Shown one piece after another: positions 10,411-20,959 of a stretch of 64,000 nucleotides of DNA (its first letter is position 1; each line of letters opens with the position of its first letter). Source of the stretch: Porites lutea (taxonomy: Eukaryota > Cnidaria > Anthozoa > Scleractinia > Poritidae); assembly GCF_958299795.1 (NCBI RefSeq), contig NC_133201.1, positions 21,571,298 to 21,635,297 on the forward strand. Direction: 5' to 3'. The notes under the pieces are model-generated. The model saw only the letters and a program-made list of their open reading frames with translations. It searched no databases and was not told the origin of the DNA. Made by a program: the position numbers and the translations under genes.

Positions 10411-10845
10411 GCGTTCGATACGGGACTTGAAGCCATGACCCTTAGGCCCGATTGAAACGCCGAACTTTTCATGAGCCGAACCTAATTCGAATTAAGGCGG
10501 ACCCAAATTATTTGGACCGGCTGAATTGACTCAGACGCCGAACTAAGTTCAAAAGGCCAAAAACGCTCATTTGTGTCAAACTGCTTACAAAATACGTTAT
10601 AACAATTTATGCATTAGGTTCGGTACATGAAAAGTTCGGCGACTGAATCAAGGCCGTTCCAAAGTCGCTCCAAAGGCAAAATTCCCGGCCGGGCTAAGCG
10701 AAAAGAACAGCTGAGCCGTTCCAAATTGAAAAAGGCGTTGCTAATTGATTCAGACGCCGAACTTTTCATGTACTTAATTCAATGTATAAGGTTCGGCTCA
10801 TGAAAAGTTCAGCGTCTGAACCGGGCCTTGAATTAAAAGTCTGAC
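10411..10845 (-). pseudogene. tRNA-Lys gene split by a MITE
   Basis: The 3' half of a tRNA-Lys lies at 10411-10444 ('cgatacgggacttgaagcc') and a short piece of its anticodon arm ('attaaaagtctga') at 10831-10843. Between them sits the 383-bp MITE. The remaining 5' part is replaced by unrelated sequence. The flank upstream of 10411 matches the flank of the Lys gene at 2896. Confidence 0.75.
10445..10827. mobile_element. GGCCCG-ended MITE inside tRNA-Lys
   Basis: The left end GGCCCGATTGAAACGCCGAA and the right end, inverted, GGCCCGGTTCAGACGCTGAA share about 38 bp including CTTTTCATGAGCCGAACC. The flanks are TTA and TTG, compatible with a mutated 3-bp TTA duplication of PIF/Harbinger type. The same end motif recurs twice more inside in both orientations (about 10610-10650 and 10741-10775), giving nested hairpins. 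There is no ORF. Confidence 0.75.
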
Positions 10846-10959
10846 GGCCCTGGGTGGATACTCCTTGAACTAGCCAATAGGAAGAAGCTAGCCTTAAATT
10901 TCACTTTTAATCTCAGTACAAACTAATCACCAAAACGCAAGTTTTTTTGCTTATATATA

Positions 10960-11040
10960 TTTTTTCCTAATGATGGGAAAACCAATGTATTCTAAATCGA
11001 AACAAAAAATTATCAAGTAATCATTAAACTCCTACGCTAC
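10960..11040. other. tRNA-Leu flank with the tRNA deleted
   Basis: The Leu 5' block ('cctaatgatgggaaaacca', 'tattctaaat') is joined directly to sequence that elsewhere lies downstream of a tRNA-Leu ('cgaaacaaaaa', 'aagtaatcatt', 'ctcctacgctacacg'; compare 6316 and 7205-7245). The tRNA-Leu itself is missing. I read this as a deletion scar. Confidence 0.5.
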
Positions 11041-11339
11041 ACGAAGAGCTTCTCTTTTCTAATAAACAGCAATAAACAGCTGATAAAGGGATTTTTCTTT
11101 TATTATGCACGATTGTTGGGACATGGTTACGATGAAAAAACAAAATCTCACCGGAAAAGCCGCTGAAACAAGAAAAAGGTAGAACAGTCGCGAAAAACGT
11201 CCTTGTCACTAGCGCTATACAAGACCTCTTTTCCATCGACCGTAATATGTTCTATTCTCTCTAAAGCTATCTGCTAACTATGCCTGCCTATACTAATGAC
11301 TAGATACGGTAGCCGGTGATTATTAAATTTTTGTTATTT

Positions 11340-11411
11340 GGCCTGGCATCTTTATGCCAAAATTAAAATGGGAAAATTAATTTATTTTTAGATGCAAAGA
11401 AAGGTATACTC
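11340..11411 (+). promoter_or_regulatory. Conserved 5' flank of tRNA-Leu(TAG)
   Basis: A different flank from the AAG copies. It has 'ttatttggcctggcatctt' with the small hairpin TGGCAT/ATGCCA, then 'ttaatttatttttagatg' and 'aaaggtata' just before the tRNA. It recurs before the copies at 15312 and 13057 (inverted). A regulatory role is possible but not shown. Confidence 0.35.
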
Positions 11412-11493
11412 GGTAGCGTGGCCGAGTGGTCTAAGGCGCTGGTTTTAGGCACCAGTCTCTTCGGAGGCGTGGGTTCGAATCCCACCGCTGCCA
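11412..11493 (+). tRNA. tRNA-Leu (anticodon TAG)
   Basis: The 82-nt body is the same as the AAG copies apart from one base: the anticodon loop is TTTAGGC, giving TAG (reads CUA). Acceptor, D, variable (TCTCTTCGGAGGC) and T arms are intact. A T5 run at about 11502-11506 is the likely terminator. No convergent Lys gene follows directly; the next Lys at 12309 is on the same strand. Confidence 0.95.
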
Positions 11494-11506
11494 TCTGTTT
11501 CTTTTT

Positions 11507-12308
11507 ATAAAGTGAACGATTCGTCAATACTTTCTTCACAAATGAGTTGTTTTTTTCTTTTGTTACATTCTTGTTTTTTTTTTATCTTTGTTTTTTTTTT
11601 TTTATCAAAAAAGGAGACTTAAAAACTATGAGAAGAAAAAGCAAAAGCAAACCGAGATACTACCCTTTATCGATAAAAGACCCCCACGCAGAGACAAAGG
11701 AAAAACATGGCGAACGTGTGAAACCCCCTGCTATCACATAGTTGGTATTTTACGCATGTGTGTATACTCTTATCACGCTTGGTGACGTACAGATAAAATC
11801 CGAAACAACTTTCGTACAAAAACAGAAGGAGGGAAGATTAACAGACATAACGAAGGCACACTTACCTTTTCTTTCTTTTGAAACATCCCGCTTAGTCATT
11901 TACCATGTGTGAGAGAGTCAAAAGGATTTGAACTCTTGTTGTCTTGTAAACACTTCAGTCTTAAGTCTAACGAACACCTACAGACTATTGTTTTTCACCA
12001 TGCAAATAAGAACGTGACAACAATAGTCCCATTGTTTCTAACCCTAAAAACAATGGTCCACAGTCAGTCCACAGTCTGCATCTTACACGGCCCCGTTTGT
12101 TCTTTTACGCATGTGTGTATGCTCTTAACACACCTTGTGACGTAAAAATAAAATTCGAATCAAATTTCCTACAAAAACAGAATCAGAGAAGATTAACAGA
12201 CTTAACGAATCGAAGGCACTCATACCTTTTCTTTCTTTTGAAACATCCCGCTTAACACTGAATGGTTAATGGCCATCTTCATTAATACCGCAACGCTATT
12301 TATGAGCC
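11507..12308. repeat. Rearranged spacer between tRNA-Leu and tRNA-Lys
   Basis: There is no gene. Bases 11507-11735 match the Leu(TAG) 3' flank seen at 15394-15640 and inverted at 12790-13050 ('aaaaaggagact', 'aaaccgagatac'). From about 11735 the sequence switches to the 5' flank of Lys (compare 14130-14330). This marks a recombination junction between unit copies. Confidence 0.5.
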
Positions 12309-12381
12309 GCCCGGTTAGCTCAGTCGGTAGAGCATCAGACTTTTAATCTGAGGGTCATGGGTTCAAGTCCCATATCGGGCG
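12309..12381 (+). tRNA. tRNA-Lys (anticodon TTT)
   Basis: The 73-nt sequence GCCCGGTTAGCTCAGTCGGT... has anticodon loop CTTTTAA and B box GGTTCAAGTCC, ending ATCGGGC plus G. A T5 terminator lies at 12389-12393. It is the tail-to-tail partner of the minus-strand Leu at 13057, in an inverted unit. Confidence 0.95.
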
Positions 12382-13056
12382 ACGTCGCTTTTTGTAACTT
12401 GCAAGGTTGTGTTTTGATTTCTTTTTGGCTCATAAATGACTGATGTATCATATGGACCACGCAAAGTAGAGTGCTGTATGACAGCCATTAACAGGTTAGT
12501 TTTATAAACCTGTTCATTTACGAAGCTGTGTTCCAAGAGTCGTTTGAAAAGTTAGACTTCAAGTAAGACTTTCCATTCGGGAAGTCGAAGACGTAGGATA
12601 GAATTGAACAAAATCCAGAAAGTGTTTTTGAAACCTTTTTTCCAAAAAAAATAATTCAATGCTAAGTAGCGTGTAGTCCTTTTCCGAGAAGAGAGAAGCC
12701 GGGAGAGCCTGTAAGCATCTTTTCAAATACCTCAATCCGCCCACAACCCCACCCATTTCCAGAAAAACCGTTTATTGTGTTTTTAAATATGTTAAAATTT
12801 CAAAATATGCCGTGTAGCAGGGGGTTTCACACGTACGCTATGTGTTTTTTTCTTTCTCTGTGTGGGGGTCTTTTCTCGATAAAGAGTAGTATCTCGGTTT
12901 GCTTGTGCTTATGCTTTTTCCGCTCATTGTTTATGTCTTGTTTTTTTGAAGATAAATCAAAGATAATAAAAACAAGAATGTAACAAAAGTAAAAAAAAAG
13001 CACTCAATTTGTGAAGAAAGTATTGGCGAATCGTTCACTTTACAAAAAGAAACAGA

Positions 13057-13138
13057 TGGCAGCGGTGGGATTCGAACCCACGCCTCCGAAGAGACTGGTG
13101 CCTAAAACCAGCGCCTTAGACCACTCGGCCACGCTACC
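13057..13138 (-). tRNA. tRNA-Leu (anticodon TAG)
   Basis: An 82-nt minus-strand copy, identical in sequence to the Leu at 11412. All arms pair and the loop is TTTAGGC. With the Lys at 12309 it makes an inverted version of the unit at 15312-16133. Confidence 0.95.
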
Positions 13139-13296
13139 GTGTATACCTTTCTTGGCATCTGAAAATAAATACATTTTCCCATTTTGGCATTAAGATGCCA
13201 GGCCAAATAACAAAAATTTAATAATCACCGACTACCGTACCTAGTTATTAGTATAGGCAGGCCTAATTTGCAGGTAGCCTTAGAGAGAATAGAATA

Positions 13297-13630
13297 CCGT
13301 AAAATTCCGAAAATAAGCCCCTCCATGTATAAGCCCCTCGAAATATAAGCCCCCCAAAATCGTAACGCAAAAAACCCTCCGCTAAATCGACCCCCAACGA
13401 ATATAAGACCCCCGGGGGGCTTGCCCTTGGAATTTGCCCCTGAATACAAAGTAGAACAAAGTAAAAATGGTAAATTTCCTTTCCACTACAAGCTAGCCCA
13501 ATTGATTTTGAAGTGCAAATTTCCCTCCTTACATAAGCCCCTACGAATATAGGCCCCTCCAAAAAAAAGCCCCTCAAAAAGGGCCTTTGAAAAGTATAAG
13601 CCCCGGGGGCTTATTTTCGGAATTTTACGG
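13297..13630. mobile_element. TA-flanked MITE with AAGCCCC repeats
   Basis: The ends CCGTAAAATTCCGAAAATAA and the inverse at 13605-13630 are flanked by TA on both sides (13295-13296 and 13631-13632). 'ataagcccc' recurs many times inside. The sister flank at about 11250 and 15160 lacks it ('gaccgtaatat'). It is a non-coding element with Tc1/mariner-like target choice; open frames across it are shadows. Confidence 0.8.
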
Positions 13631-14338
13631 TATATTACGGTCAATGGAAAAGAGGTCTTGTATGGCCCTAGTGACAAGATGTTTTTCACGACTGGTCTGC
13701 CTTTTTCTTGTTTCAGCGGCTTTTCGGGTGAGATTTTGTTTTTTCACTGTCACTATGTCCCCAGAATCGTGTATAATAAAATAAAAATCCCTTTTATTAG
13801 CTGTTTATTGAGTAGTAGAGCTGAAAACATTTATTTAGCACCATAAAAAAGAGGTATAAAAAGGTAAACCCTGAATGTAATATAGCAAGGGCTATCAAAA
13901 GCGGATGGACTAAAGAAGGTGGTTAATTGCCATCTCTACCACGTGTGTTTTTTCATCAAAAAAGGAGACTTAAAAACTATGCCGAGAAGAAAAAGCAAAA
14001 GCAAACCGAGATACTACTCTTTACCGAGAAAAGACTCCCACGCAGGGACAAAGAAAAAACATGGCGAACGGCATATTTGACATTTTAACACCTCAAACAC
14101 TTCACTGCATGACTCTCAAGTCCTGACATAGTTGGTATTTTACGGATGTGTGTATGCTCTTATCACGCTTGGTGACGTACAAATAAACTTCAAATCAACT
14201 TTCCTACAAAAACAGAATCAGAGAAGATTAAAAGAATCAACGAAGGCACAATTACCTTTGTTTAAAAAAAAAAAACGTCCCGTTTCGCAACGGTTCATGT
14301 AATGGACATTTTCATTACCGCCAGGCGGTTTATGAGCC

Positions 14339-14411
14339 GCCCGGTTAGCTCAGTCGGTAGAGCATCAGACTTTTAATCTGAGGGTCATGGGTTCAAGTCC
14401 CATATCGGGCG
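14339..14411 (+). tRNA. tRNA-Lys (anticodon TTT)
   Basis: 73 nt, identical to the copy at 12309 over the tRNA. The spacer to its right matches 12382-12790 and then diverges near 14780, where its Leu partner would be expected; that Leu is absent. A T4 run follows in 'gtcgcttttcatag', a weaker terminator. Confidence 0.93.
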
Positions 14412-15311
14412 ACGTCGCTTTTCATAGCTTTTCAAGGTTATGTTTTGATTTCTTTTTGGCTCATAAATGACTGATGATGTATCATATAGACCACGCAAAG
14501 GAGAGTGCTGTATGAGAGCCATTAATAGGTTAGTTTTTATAAACCTGTTCATTTACGAAGCTGTGTTGCAATAGTCGGGAAGTCGAAGACGTAGGATAGA
14601 ATTGAACAAAATCCAGACGGTGTTTTTAAAACTTTTTTTCCAAAAAATAATTCAATACTAAGTAGCGTGTAGTCCTTTTCCGGGAAGAGAGAAGCCGGGA
14701 GAGCCTGTAAGCATTTTTTGAAATAACTAAATCTGCCCTCTACCCCACCCATTTCCAGAAAAACCGTTTATTGTGTTTAAAATGCAAGACAAGACTTCAA
14801 ATTCTTTTTACTGTCCTACACGTGGTAGCGATTCCCCTTAGAAGTGACGACCTCATCACGTTTCGGCAGTTAACCACCTTTTTTAGTCCATCCCCTTTTG
14901 ACACCCCTTGCTATTTAATACTGCATGCAGGGTTTACCTTTTTATACCGTTTTTTTGTGGTGCTAAATATATGTTTTCAGCTCTACTCTCAATAAACAGC
15001 TGATAAAAGGGTTTTTCTTTTATTATGCACGATTGTGGGGACATGGTTACGATGAAAAAACAAAATCTCACCGGAAAAGCCGCTGAAACAAGAAAAAGGC
15101 AGAACAGTCGCGAAAAACGTCCTTGTCACTAGCGCTATACAAGACCTCTTTTCCATCGACCGTAATATTTTCTATTCTCTCTAAAGCTATCTGCTAACTA
15201 TTCCTGCCTATACGTTAGCCGGTGATTATTAAATTTTTGTTATTTGGCCTGGCATCTTTATGCCAAAATGAGGAAATTAATTTATTTTTAGATGGAAAGA
15301 AAGGTATACAC

Positions 15312-15393
15312 GGTAGCGTGGCCGAGTGGTCTAAGGCGCTGGTTTTAGGCACCAGTCTCTTTGGAGGGGTGGGTTCGAATCCCACCGCTGCCA
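15312..15393 (+). tRNA. tRNA-Leu (anticodon TAG), variant variable arm
   Basis: 82 nt with anticodon TAG. It differs from the other TAG copies at two positions: the variable arm reads TCTCTTTGGAGGGG instead of TCTCTTCGGAGGCG. The T stem GTGGG/CCCAC still pairs. It may be functional, but changes only in the variable arm, an identity element in some leucine tRNAs, suggest early decay. Confidence 0.85.
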
Positions 15394-16060
15394 TCTGTTT
15401 CTTTTTATAAAGTGAACGATTCGTCAATACTTCCTTCACAAATTGAGTTGTTTTTTTCTTTTGTTACATTCGTTTTTATTATCTTTGATTTTTCATCAAA
15501 AAAGAAGACTTATAAACAATGAGAAGAAAAAGCACAAGCAAACCGAGATACTACTCTTTATCGAGAAAAGACCCCCACACAGAGACAAAGAAAACACATA
15601 GCGAACGTGTGAAACCCCCTGCTACACGGCATATTTTGACATTTTAACATCTCATTTTAAACACAATAAACGGTTTTTCTGGAAATGGGTGGGGTTGTGG
15701 GCGGATTGAGGTATTTGAAAAGATGCTTACAGGCTCTCCCGGCTTCTCCCTTCTCGGAAAAGGACTACACGCTACTTAGCATTGAATTCTTGTTTGCAAA
15801 AAAGGTTTTCAAATCACCTTCTGGCTTCTGTTCAATTCTATCCTACGTCTTCGACTTCCCGAATGGAAAGTCTTGCTTGAAGTCTAACTTTTCAAACGTC
15901 TGTTAGAACACAGCCTTGTAAATGAACACGTTTATAAAAACTAACCTGGTAATGGCTCTCATACAGTACTCTTCTTTGCGTGTTGCACATGTTACATCAT
16001 GTCATTTGTGAGCCAAAAAGAAATCAAAACATGACCTTGAAAAGTTATAAAAAGGGACGT

Positions 16061-16133
16061 CGCCCGATATGGGACTTGAACCCATGACCCTCAGATTAAA
16101 AGTCTGATGCTCTACCGACTGAGCTAACCGGGC
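16061..16133 (-). tRNA. tRNA-Lys (anticodon TTT)
   Basis: 73 nt on the minus strand, identical to the 2896 copy over the tRNA. It is the convergent partner of the Leu at 15312, with a spacer of about 670 bp, the clearest complete TAG-type unit in the window. Confidence 0.95.
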
Positions 16134-16861
16134 GGCTCGTAACAACCTTTCGTTAATAAAGATGTCCATTTACCATTGCTAAGGGGGGTGTTTCAAGAAA
16201 ACGAAAAGGTAAGTGTGCCTTCGTGAAATCAGTTAATCTTCTCTGATTCTGTTTTTGTAGGAAAGATGTTTCGAATTTTATTTGTGCGTCACCAGGCGTG
16301 ATAAAAGCATACACACATGCGTAAAATACCAAACGGGGTAGTGTAAAATGCAGACTGCGGATTGACTGCGAACCATTGTTTTTAAGGTGAGAAACAGGCT
16401 TTTTCAGACTTCTTTACGCAACTGCATAAATTGCGTTCAGTGCGACGATCATTTCTTCCTTTTCAGTGAAACTATTGTTGTCACGTTCTCATTTGCATGT
16501 TGAAAATCAATAGTCTGTAGTCCGCGTTTTACACTGACCGATACCAAACAGGTTCATTAGACTTAAGACTGTTTACACGACAACAAGACTTCAAATTCTT
16601 TTCACCCTCTCACACATGGTAGAGATTGCCCTTAGAAGTGTCGACCTGACCAAAAAATAATAAAAAAATAGGTGAGCAGGGAACACCAAAAATTGTCTCC
16701 CTCGTTCCTAGTCGTCTCAAGTGTGTTTGAAAAACGGAAAACTCGACTGCGAGCGATAACATCGCCCAATGGGCCATGAAAACGCACGTTTAGCGTTGGC
16801 GAAAAGGGCGCTGGGAAGGGTGAACGAGAAAAATGAGACTTCGCGTTTCCCATGATACCTA
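16134..16861. repeat. tRNA-Lys 5' flank
   Basis: There is no gene. The sequence is a copy of 7730-8255 ('gtgcgtcaccaggcgtgata', 'acaagacttcaaattctttt', 'gaagggtgaacgaga'), with an extra segment of about 190 bp at 16340-16550. It runs into the composite element at 16862. Confidence 0.55.
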
Positions 16862-17136
16862 CAATGAGGGACAAAAGTGTTGGCACACTTCCGTAAAATG
16901 GCCCCTTTTTGCATAGTGGATATACTTATCCCATTCCCCTGTCTACCCCAACCCCTTCCCCCCCAAAATCAATGTTGAATTTTGGACCCTCAAGTCTTTT
17001 TTTTACTTCAGACAACATTGATTCGGGGGGTGAGGGGATTTACGGCGTTTAAAAAGAATGAAATAATAGATGAATTAAATGTTTGCTAAAAGCACCCGTT
17101 TTAAACAAGTGTGTCAACTACTTTTGTCCCTGATTG
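16862..17136. mobile_element. 275-bp TIR element, copy 1
   Basis: The ends are inverted: CAATGAGGGACAAAAGTGTT on the left and, reverse complemented, CAATCAGGGACAAAAGTAGT on the right, extended to about 27 bp with GACACAC. An internal palindrome is built on 'caatgttg/caacattg'. The left end is preceded by TA; the right end is followed by TC. It appears identical to copy 2 at 18950. TIR style and TA target fit Tc1/mariner-like MITEs. Confidence 0.8.
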
Positions 17137-18949
17137 TCTGAAATATGTATCTGTGTTTTCCGGCTAGATTTTTGACGCTGCTGAATTTTTGTGCGATGAC
17201 GTTACTCTATGGGCCAAATTGTTTTTTTTAGAAACAACAATTTGTAAAGTTTCGTCCTGATTTGTAGTATACGTAGAGTAAAATGTACGAAGCGTATGTC
17301 ATCACTTAATCTTGTACTTCCGCGCGCGTTCCTGATACCCTGTGGGGTCGAGAGGAAATCATTTGTGTTATGATCAATGCCGTTGCAGCGGATGTAATGT
17401 TTTCACAAGTATTATCAATAGTGGAAAAAGGATGGAAACACTAAGGTGCAATGGAAATTGTTCTGGTAAATGATTAACTTAAGCGAATGAAGTACTGCAG
17501 AGTAACTGAGGGGACATGCATTATTTTTGACATTGACTTGTGCCATTAGTGAAAGGACGTGAACAATATACAGGTTATGAACCTCATAAATGATGGGCCA
17601 GCCGTTTGTGCTATGTCCTATATATAGATGTGTGTTTTTTTTGGAGACCTTTTCAAACCTAAGTGATCCAAACCTTTAGCGTAGGTAGGCGTCGAACAGG
17701 TTAGACCAGGTTTTGGAATGTACTTTTGTAATGATTTTAGATGACCGCCTGCCATTTATTCAGTGGCATAATTTTTTTATTGATGTTGGATGGACAACTA
17801 TTTCATTTCCCAGCTCGTAAATCACAGAATACCAAAGAAATTGTTTTCAAGATAGACACACCAGTTTGCGTCATCGCCAAAACAGCAATTACTTTTGCCC
17901 AGAAGTTCACTTGATGACAAGGAAAGCGGGATAACATGTGATCAATGACAGCCGTGCGCTGGAAAATTTTCCTTTTTTATGCGCTAATTCCTCACGAAAG
18001 GCAAAAGAAGATTCCGCTATGTAGAAAGTACTTCGCAATACGTATTCTTGGCAAGAAAAATTCCAGCGATGTGGTGCAAATAAGGAGTTTCAACGGTTAA
18101 CCACGAGAATACATATGGACATTAAGAGGTCATAACAGACTCATTTTACTTTTCGTTTTCCGAAACGTGGTTAACCGTTGTAACACGAAGGAAGCAGTGT
18201 TTTCCTCAGTTTGAGCTGTCGTTTTCTTTGAGAGTCAAATACCAGTTCACGTTTCAAAGCTCTCTTTTCATTTTCTCTGCCGACAATAGACAAAAACACA
18301 GGGTTTCGCTTGAGAAATACAGTCCAAATACACAGCCATATGCGCTCATGTCACGCTATTTGCGTTGCGTTATCATGTCACTCATGGTGTCACGAGGTGG
18401 GATTGAAAGTAATTGTTTTCGTGGACACTTGCAATGTTTGCTAGGCTGTCCTTAGTTTTTTATTGAATTGGCCATGAATTTACCTTCACTTTTCCGTAGT
18501 TTCGATATTGAACGCAGTGACGGCCGCTCCGCACTAACGCTCCATATTTCCGTGGCCGGCCAGTGACTATCCCCACTACGTGTCAATCCTTACCCTACCC
18601 GTGATTGTTTGCGCCTTAACCATCGGATAAAGTGAAGAACGAGAAACATTCACTTTATTAAAAACATTTTCAGTACGCGTACCCTTGAAATTCATCAAAA
18701 GTTGTACATGTGCGCGAGTTTCAGCGTTAGTTTTTAGCTTGTAAACCATATCGACGTTAATTCTGGATATCGCAGCCCTTTTATTACGTCATCACGTAAT
18801 TCCAATTGGCCCTATAATTCGGTCGTGAATAAGTCAATGTCACCCCCACCACCAATAACATAATTATGTCTTTGATTTCTTTAATTTCAGTTAAAATCAG
18901 TGTCATGCACGGCTCAACTTGTGTGCAGTAGCACAATTTTGCATTCAGA
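17137..18949. other. 1.8-kb segment between two 275-bp elements
   Basis: I find no gene, tRNA or long ORF. It contains a hairpin (arms 'caacggttaaccacg' at about 18088 and 'cgtggttaaccgttg' at about 18164). It starts TCTGAA and ends TTCAGA, complementary hexamers next to the two inner ends. It has no counterpart in the empty site at 8255. It may be cargo carried between the two elements. Confidence 0.45.
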
Positions 18950-19224
18950 CAATGAGGGACAAAAGTGTTGGCACACTTCCGTAAAATGGCCCCTTTTTGC
19001 ATAGTGGATATACTTATCCCATTCCCCTGTCTACCCCAACCCCTTCCCCCCCAAAATCAATGTTGAATTTTGGACCCTCAAGTCTTTTTTTTACTTCAGA
19101 CAACATTGATTCGGGGGGTGAGGGGATTTACGGCGTTTAAAAAGAATGAAATAATAGATGAATTAAATGTTTGCTAAAAGCACCCGTTTTAAACAAGTGT
19201 GTCAACTACTTTTGTCCCTGATTG
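18950..19224. mobile_element. 275-bp TIR element, copy 2
   Basis: Same length, orientation and, as far as I can read, sequence as 16862-17136. Its right end is followed by TA and then 'gcacgaaacctataatcgc', which continues the sequence broken off before copy 1. The preceding bases are GA. Confidence 0.8.
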
Positions 19225-19511
19225 TAGCACGAAACCTATAATCGCTCCAGTCGCTCTCGAATCCGCTAGAATGCGATTGGGTACGAGGCAGACATCTTGT
19301 AGTTCAAAACAATCTCGGCAGAAAAAAAAAGGAACGGCGTAAGGCGCGGTATCTCAGCTGTTTGGTAGAGCTGTAGAGGTTAAACACGTTTTGCGAATAA
19401 GAAATAGCCAAATTACTGATTAAAATTATAGCAAGAATAGCAAAATTAAACCTCGAATGATCACGTCTACCACTTGAAGAATATCTGCTCCACTTAAGGC
19501 ACTACAAATGG

Positions 19512-19552
19512 TCCTCTTCGGAGACGTGGGTGCAAATCTCATCACTACCATT
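19512..19552 (+). pseudogene. tRNA-Leu 3' fragment
   Basis: 'ctcttcggagacgtgggtgc' followed by 'aaatctcatcactaccattt' matches the variable and T arms and 3' acceptor of the local tRNA-Leu with several changes. The 5' two thirds are absent or unrecognisable. Confidence 0.55.
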
Positions 19553-19992
19553 TACATTTTTCACTCGAAGTAATCCAAGTGTGAAAAATGATCAAATAAC
19601 TAGTAATAACCAAAGGTTACAGAGTGCGGGTGACAACGATCAAAGGTCAAAACGGCTCCAGCGCTGTGCTTTGCGTAAGTTTCACGTCACAGATGGTCAA
19701 AACCCGCATGTTCAGATTACGAGTGATAGAAGGTCCAAATACGCATGATCAAAATGCGTTCTGTACATTCCATACATTCTTAGTGGAAGTCCAAACGAAT
19801 GCTGGCTACATACATGCGACACATGCCTAATAACAACCTGGAGATTAGGATTGCACGCTCCTCTTGTCGCCCGCAATAACTGAACGTTCGCTTTCGATAC
19901 CCATTGCCATATAACAGGGTTTACCTTTTCATACCCTATTTTTTCTGGCGCTAAATAAATGTTTTAGGCTCTACTACTTACTATGCACGATT

Positions 19993-20089
19993 TAGACTTT
20001 CAAAAAGTCCTTCGTCCCTCGCTGTCGGCCGCTTCGCGGCCAAAAAAGGCTTGCCCCGCTCGCCAAGAGGTCGACTTGTAGCAAGTCTA
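19993..20089. mobile_element. 97-bp palindromic mini-element with 9-bp TSD
   Basis: The segment starts TAGACTTTCAAAAAGTC and ends GACTTGTAGCAAGTCTA. It is flanked by TGCACGATT (19984-19992) and TGCATGATT (20090-20098), one mismatch. Sister copies (about 11105 and 15025, 'ttatgcacgattgt') lack it. Its centre is GC-rich with GGCCGCTTCGCGGCC. A 9-bp TSD suggests a Mutator-type transposase. Confidence 0.6.
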
Positions 20090-20149
20090 TGCATGATTGT
20101 GGGGACACAGTTACAATGGCGTTACCGTAGTTACAATGACGTTACCGTT

Positions 20150-20245
20150 AATGTTGAACAAAGGAAGCAAGGCTGACTTTACAGTCGGGAATATATATTT
20201 TTTGTTACCAATATTTCGTCCTTCTTCAGGATCATACAAACAATG
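20150..20245 (-). mobile_element. Fragment of a Penelope-like terminal repeat (tentative)
   Basis: The minus strand reads 'atcctgaagaaggacgaaat' followed by 'attggtaac', then an AT tract and 'tcccgactgtaaa'. The same block occurs twice, inverted, at 32096-32283. A CTGAAGA..GAAA pair resembles the conserved motif in Penelope-like element terminal repeats. The match is by recall of the motif only. Confidence 0.35.
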
Positions 20246-20374
20246 ATAAGGTTAAGCTGAGACGTTACAATTTGAAATAAGAAATAGCGTGCAATTTGAT
20301 ACTATAATAACACGTTAAATTTTAAATAAGAAAAAAAGTGAACGCTGTTTTTAGAAGCAAAGATAGGTATATGC

Positions 20375-20456
20375 GGTAGCGTGGCCGAGTGGTCTAAGGC
20401 GCTGGTTTTAGGCACCAGTCTCTTCGGAGGCGTGGGTTCGAATCCCACCGCTGCCA
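20375..20456 (+). tRNA. tRNA-Leu (anticodon TAG)
   Basis: 82 nt, identical to the copy at 11412 over the tRNA. The downstream 'ctgtttctttttataa' is shared and supplies a T5 terminator. The upstream flank is different from that of the other TAG copies (it abuts unrelated sequence after 'ttttagaagcaaagata'), and no Lys partner follows. Confidence 0.94.
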
Positions 20457-20959
20457 TCTGTTTCTTTTTATAAGGTGAACGATTCGCTAATACTTCCTTG
20501 ACTTCCTTCACAAATTTGGCTCTAAGTTTTTCTTTTACTGCATTCTTGTTTTTATTATCTTTGATTTTTCATCGAGAAAGGAGACTCATAAACTATGAGA
20601 AGAAAAGGCAAAAGCAAACGGCCAGATACTACTCTTTATCGAGAAAAGACCCCCCTGCATACAGTCATTAAGAGAGATACGTAAAATATAAACTTGTTGA
20701 CCCCTGGATTAACTCGATGGCTTGAGGTTTGACCTTGTACAAATACCCGTGTCGTGGATCGAAAATTCTAGAATTGAATGCTTGTTACATTTTACCACCT
20801 TAAATTCAACTTTCTGCAGGTTTTGAGCTAAATCTTCAAAATTGCACCCTAGCAGTCCTTCCTTTTAGACGGTTTCATCACGCATTCCCGCTGTCCACGC
20901 GTTGCTTCCGAAATACAGAGAAACTTTGTTTTGGTTCCACACCCGTTAAAAATGTTATA

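Noticed and set aside
13225-13689. Glycine- and phenylalanine-rich ORFs on the minus strand
   Set aside because: They translate the AAGCCCC-rich MITE at 13297-13630; repeated peptides mirror the DNA repeat.
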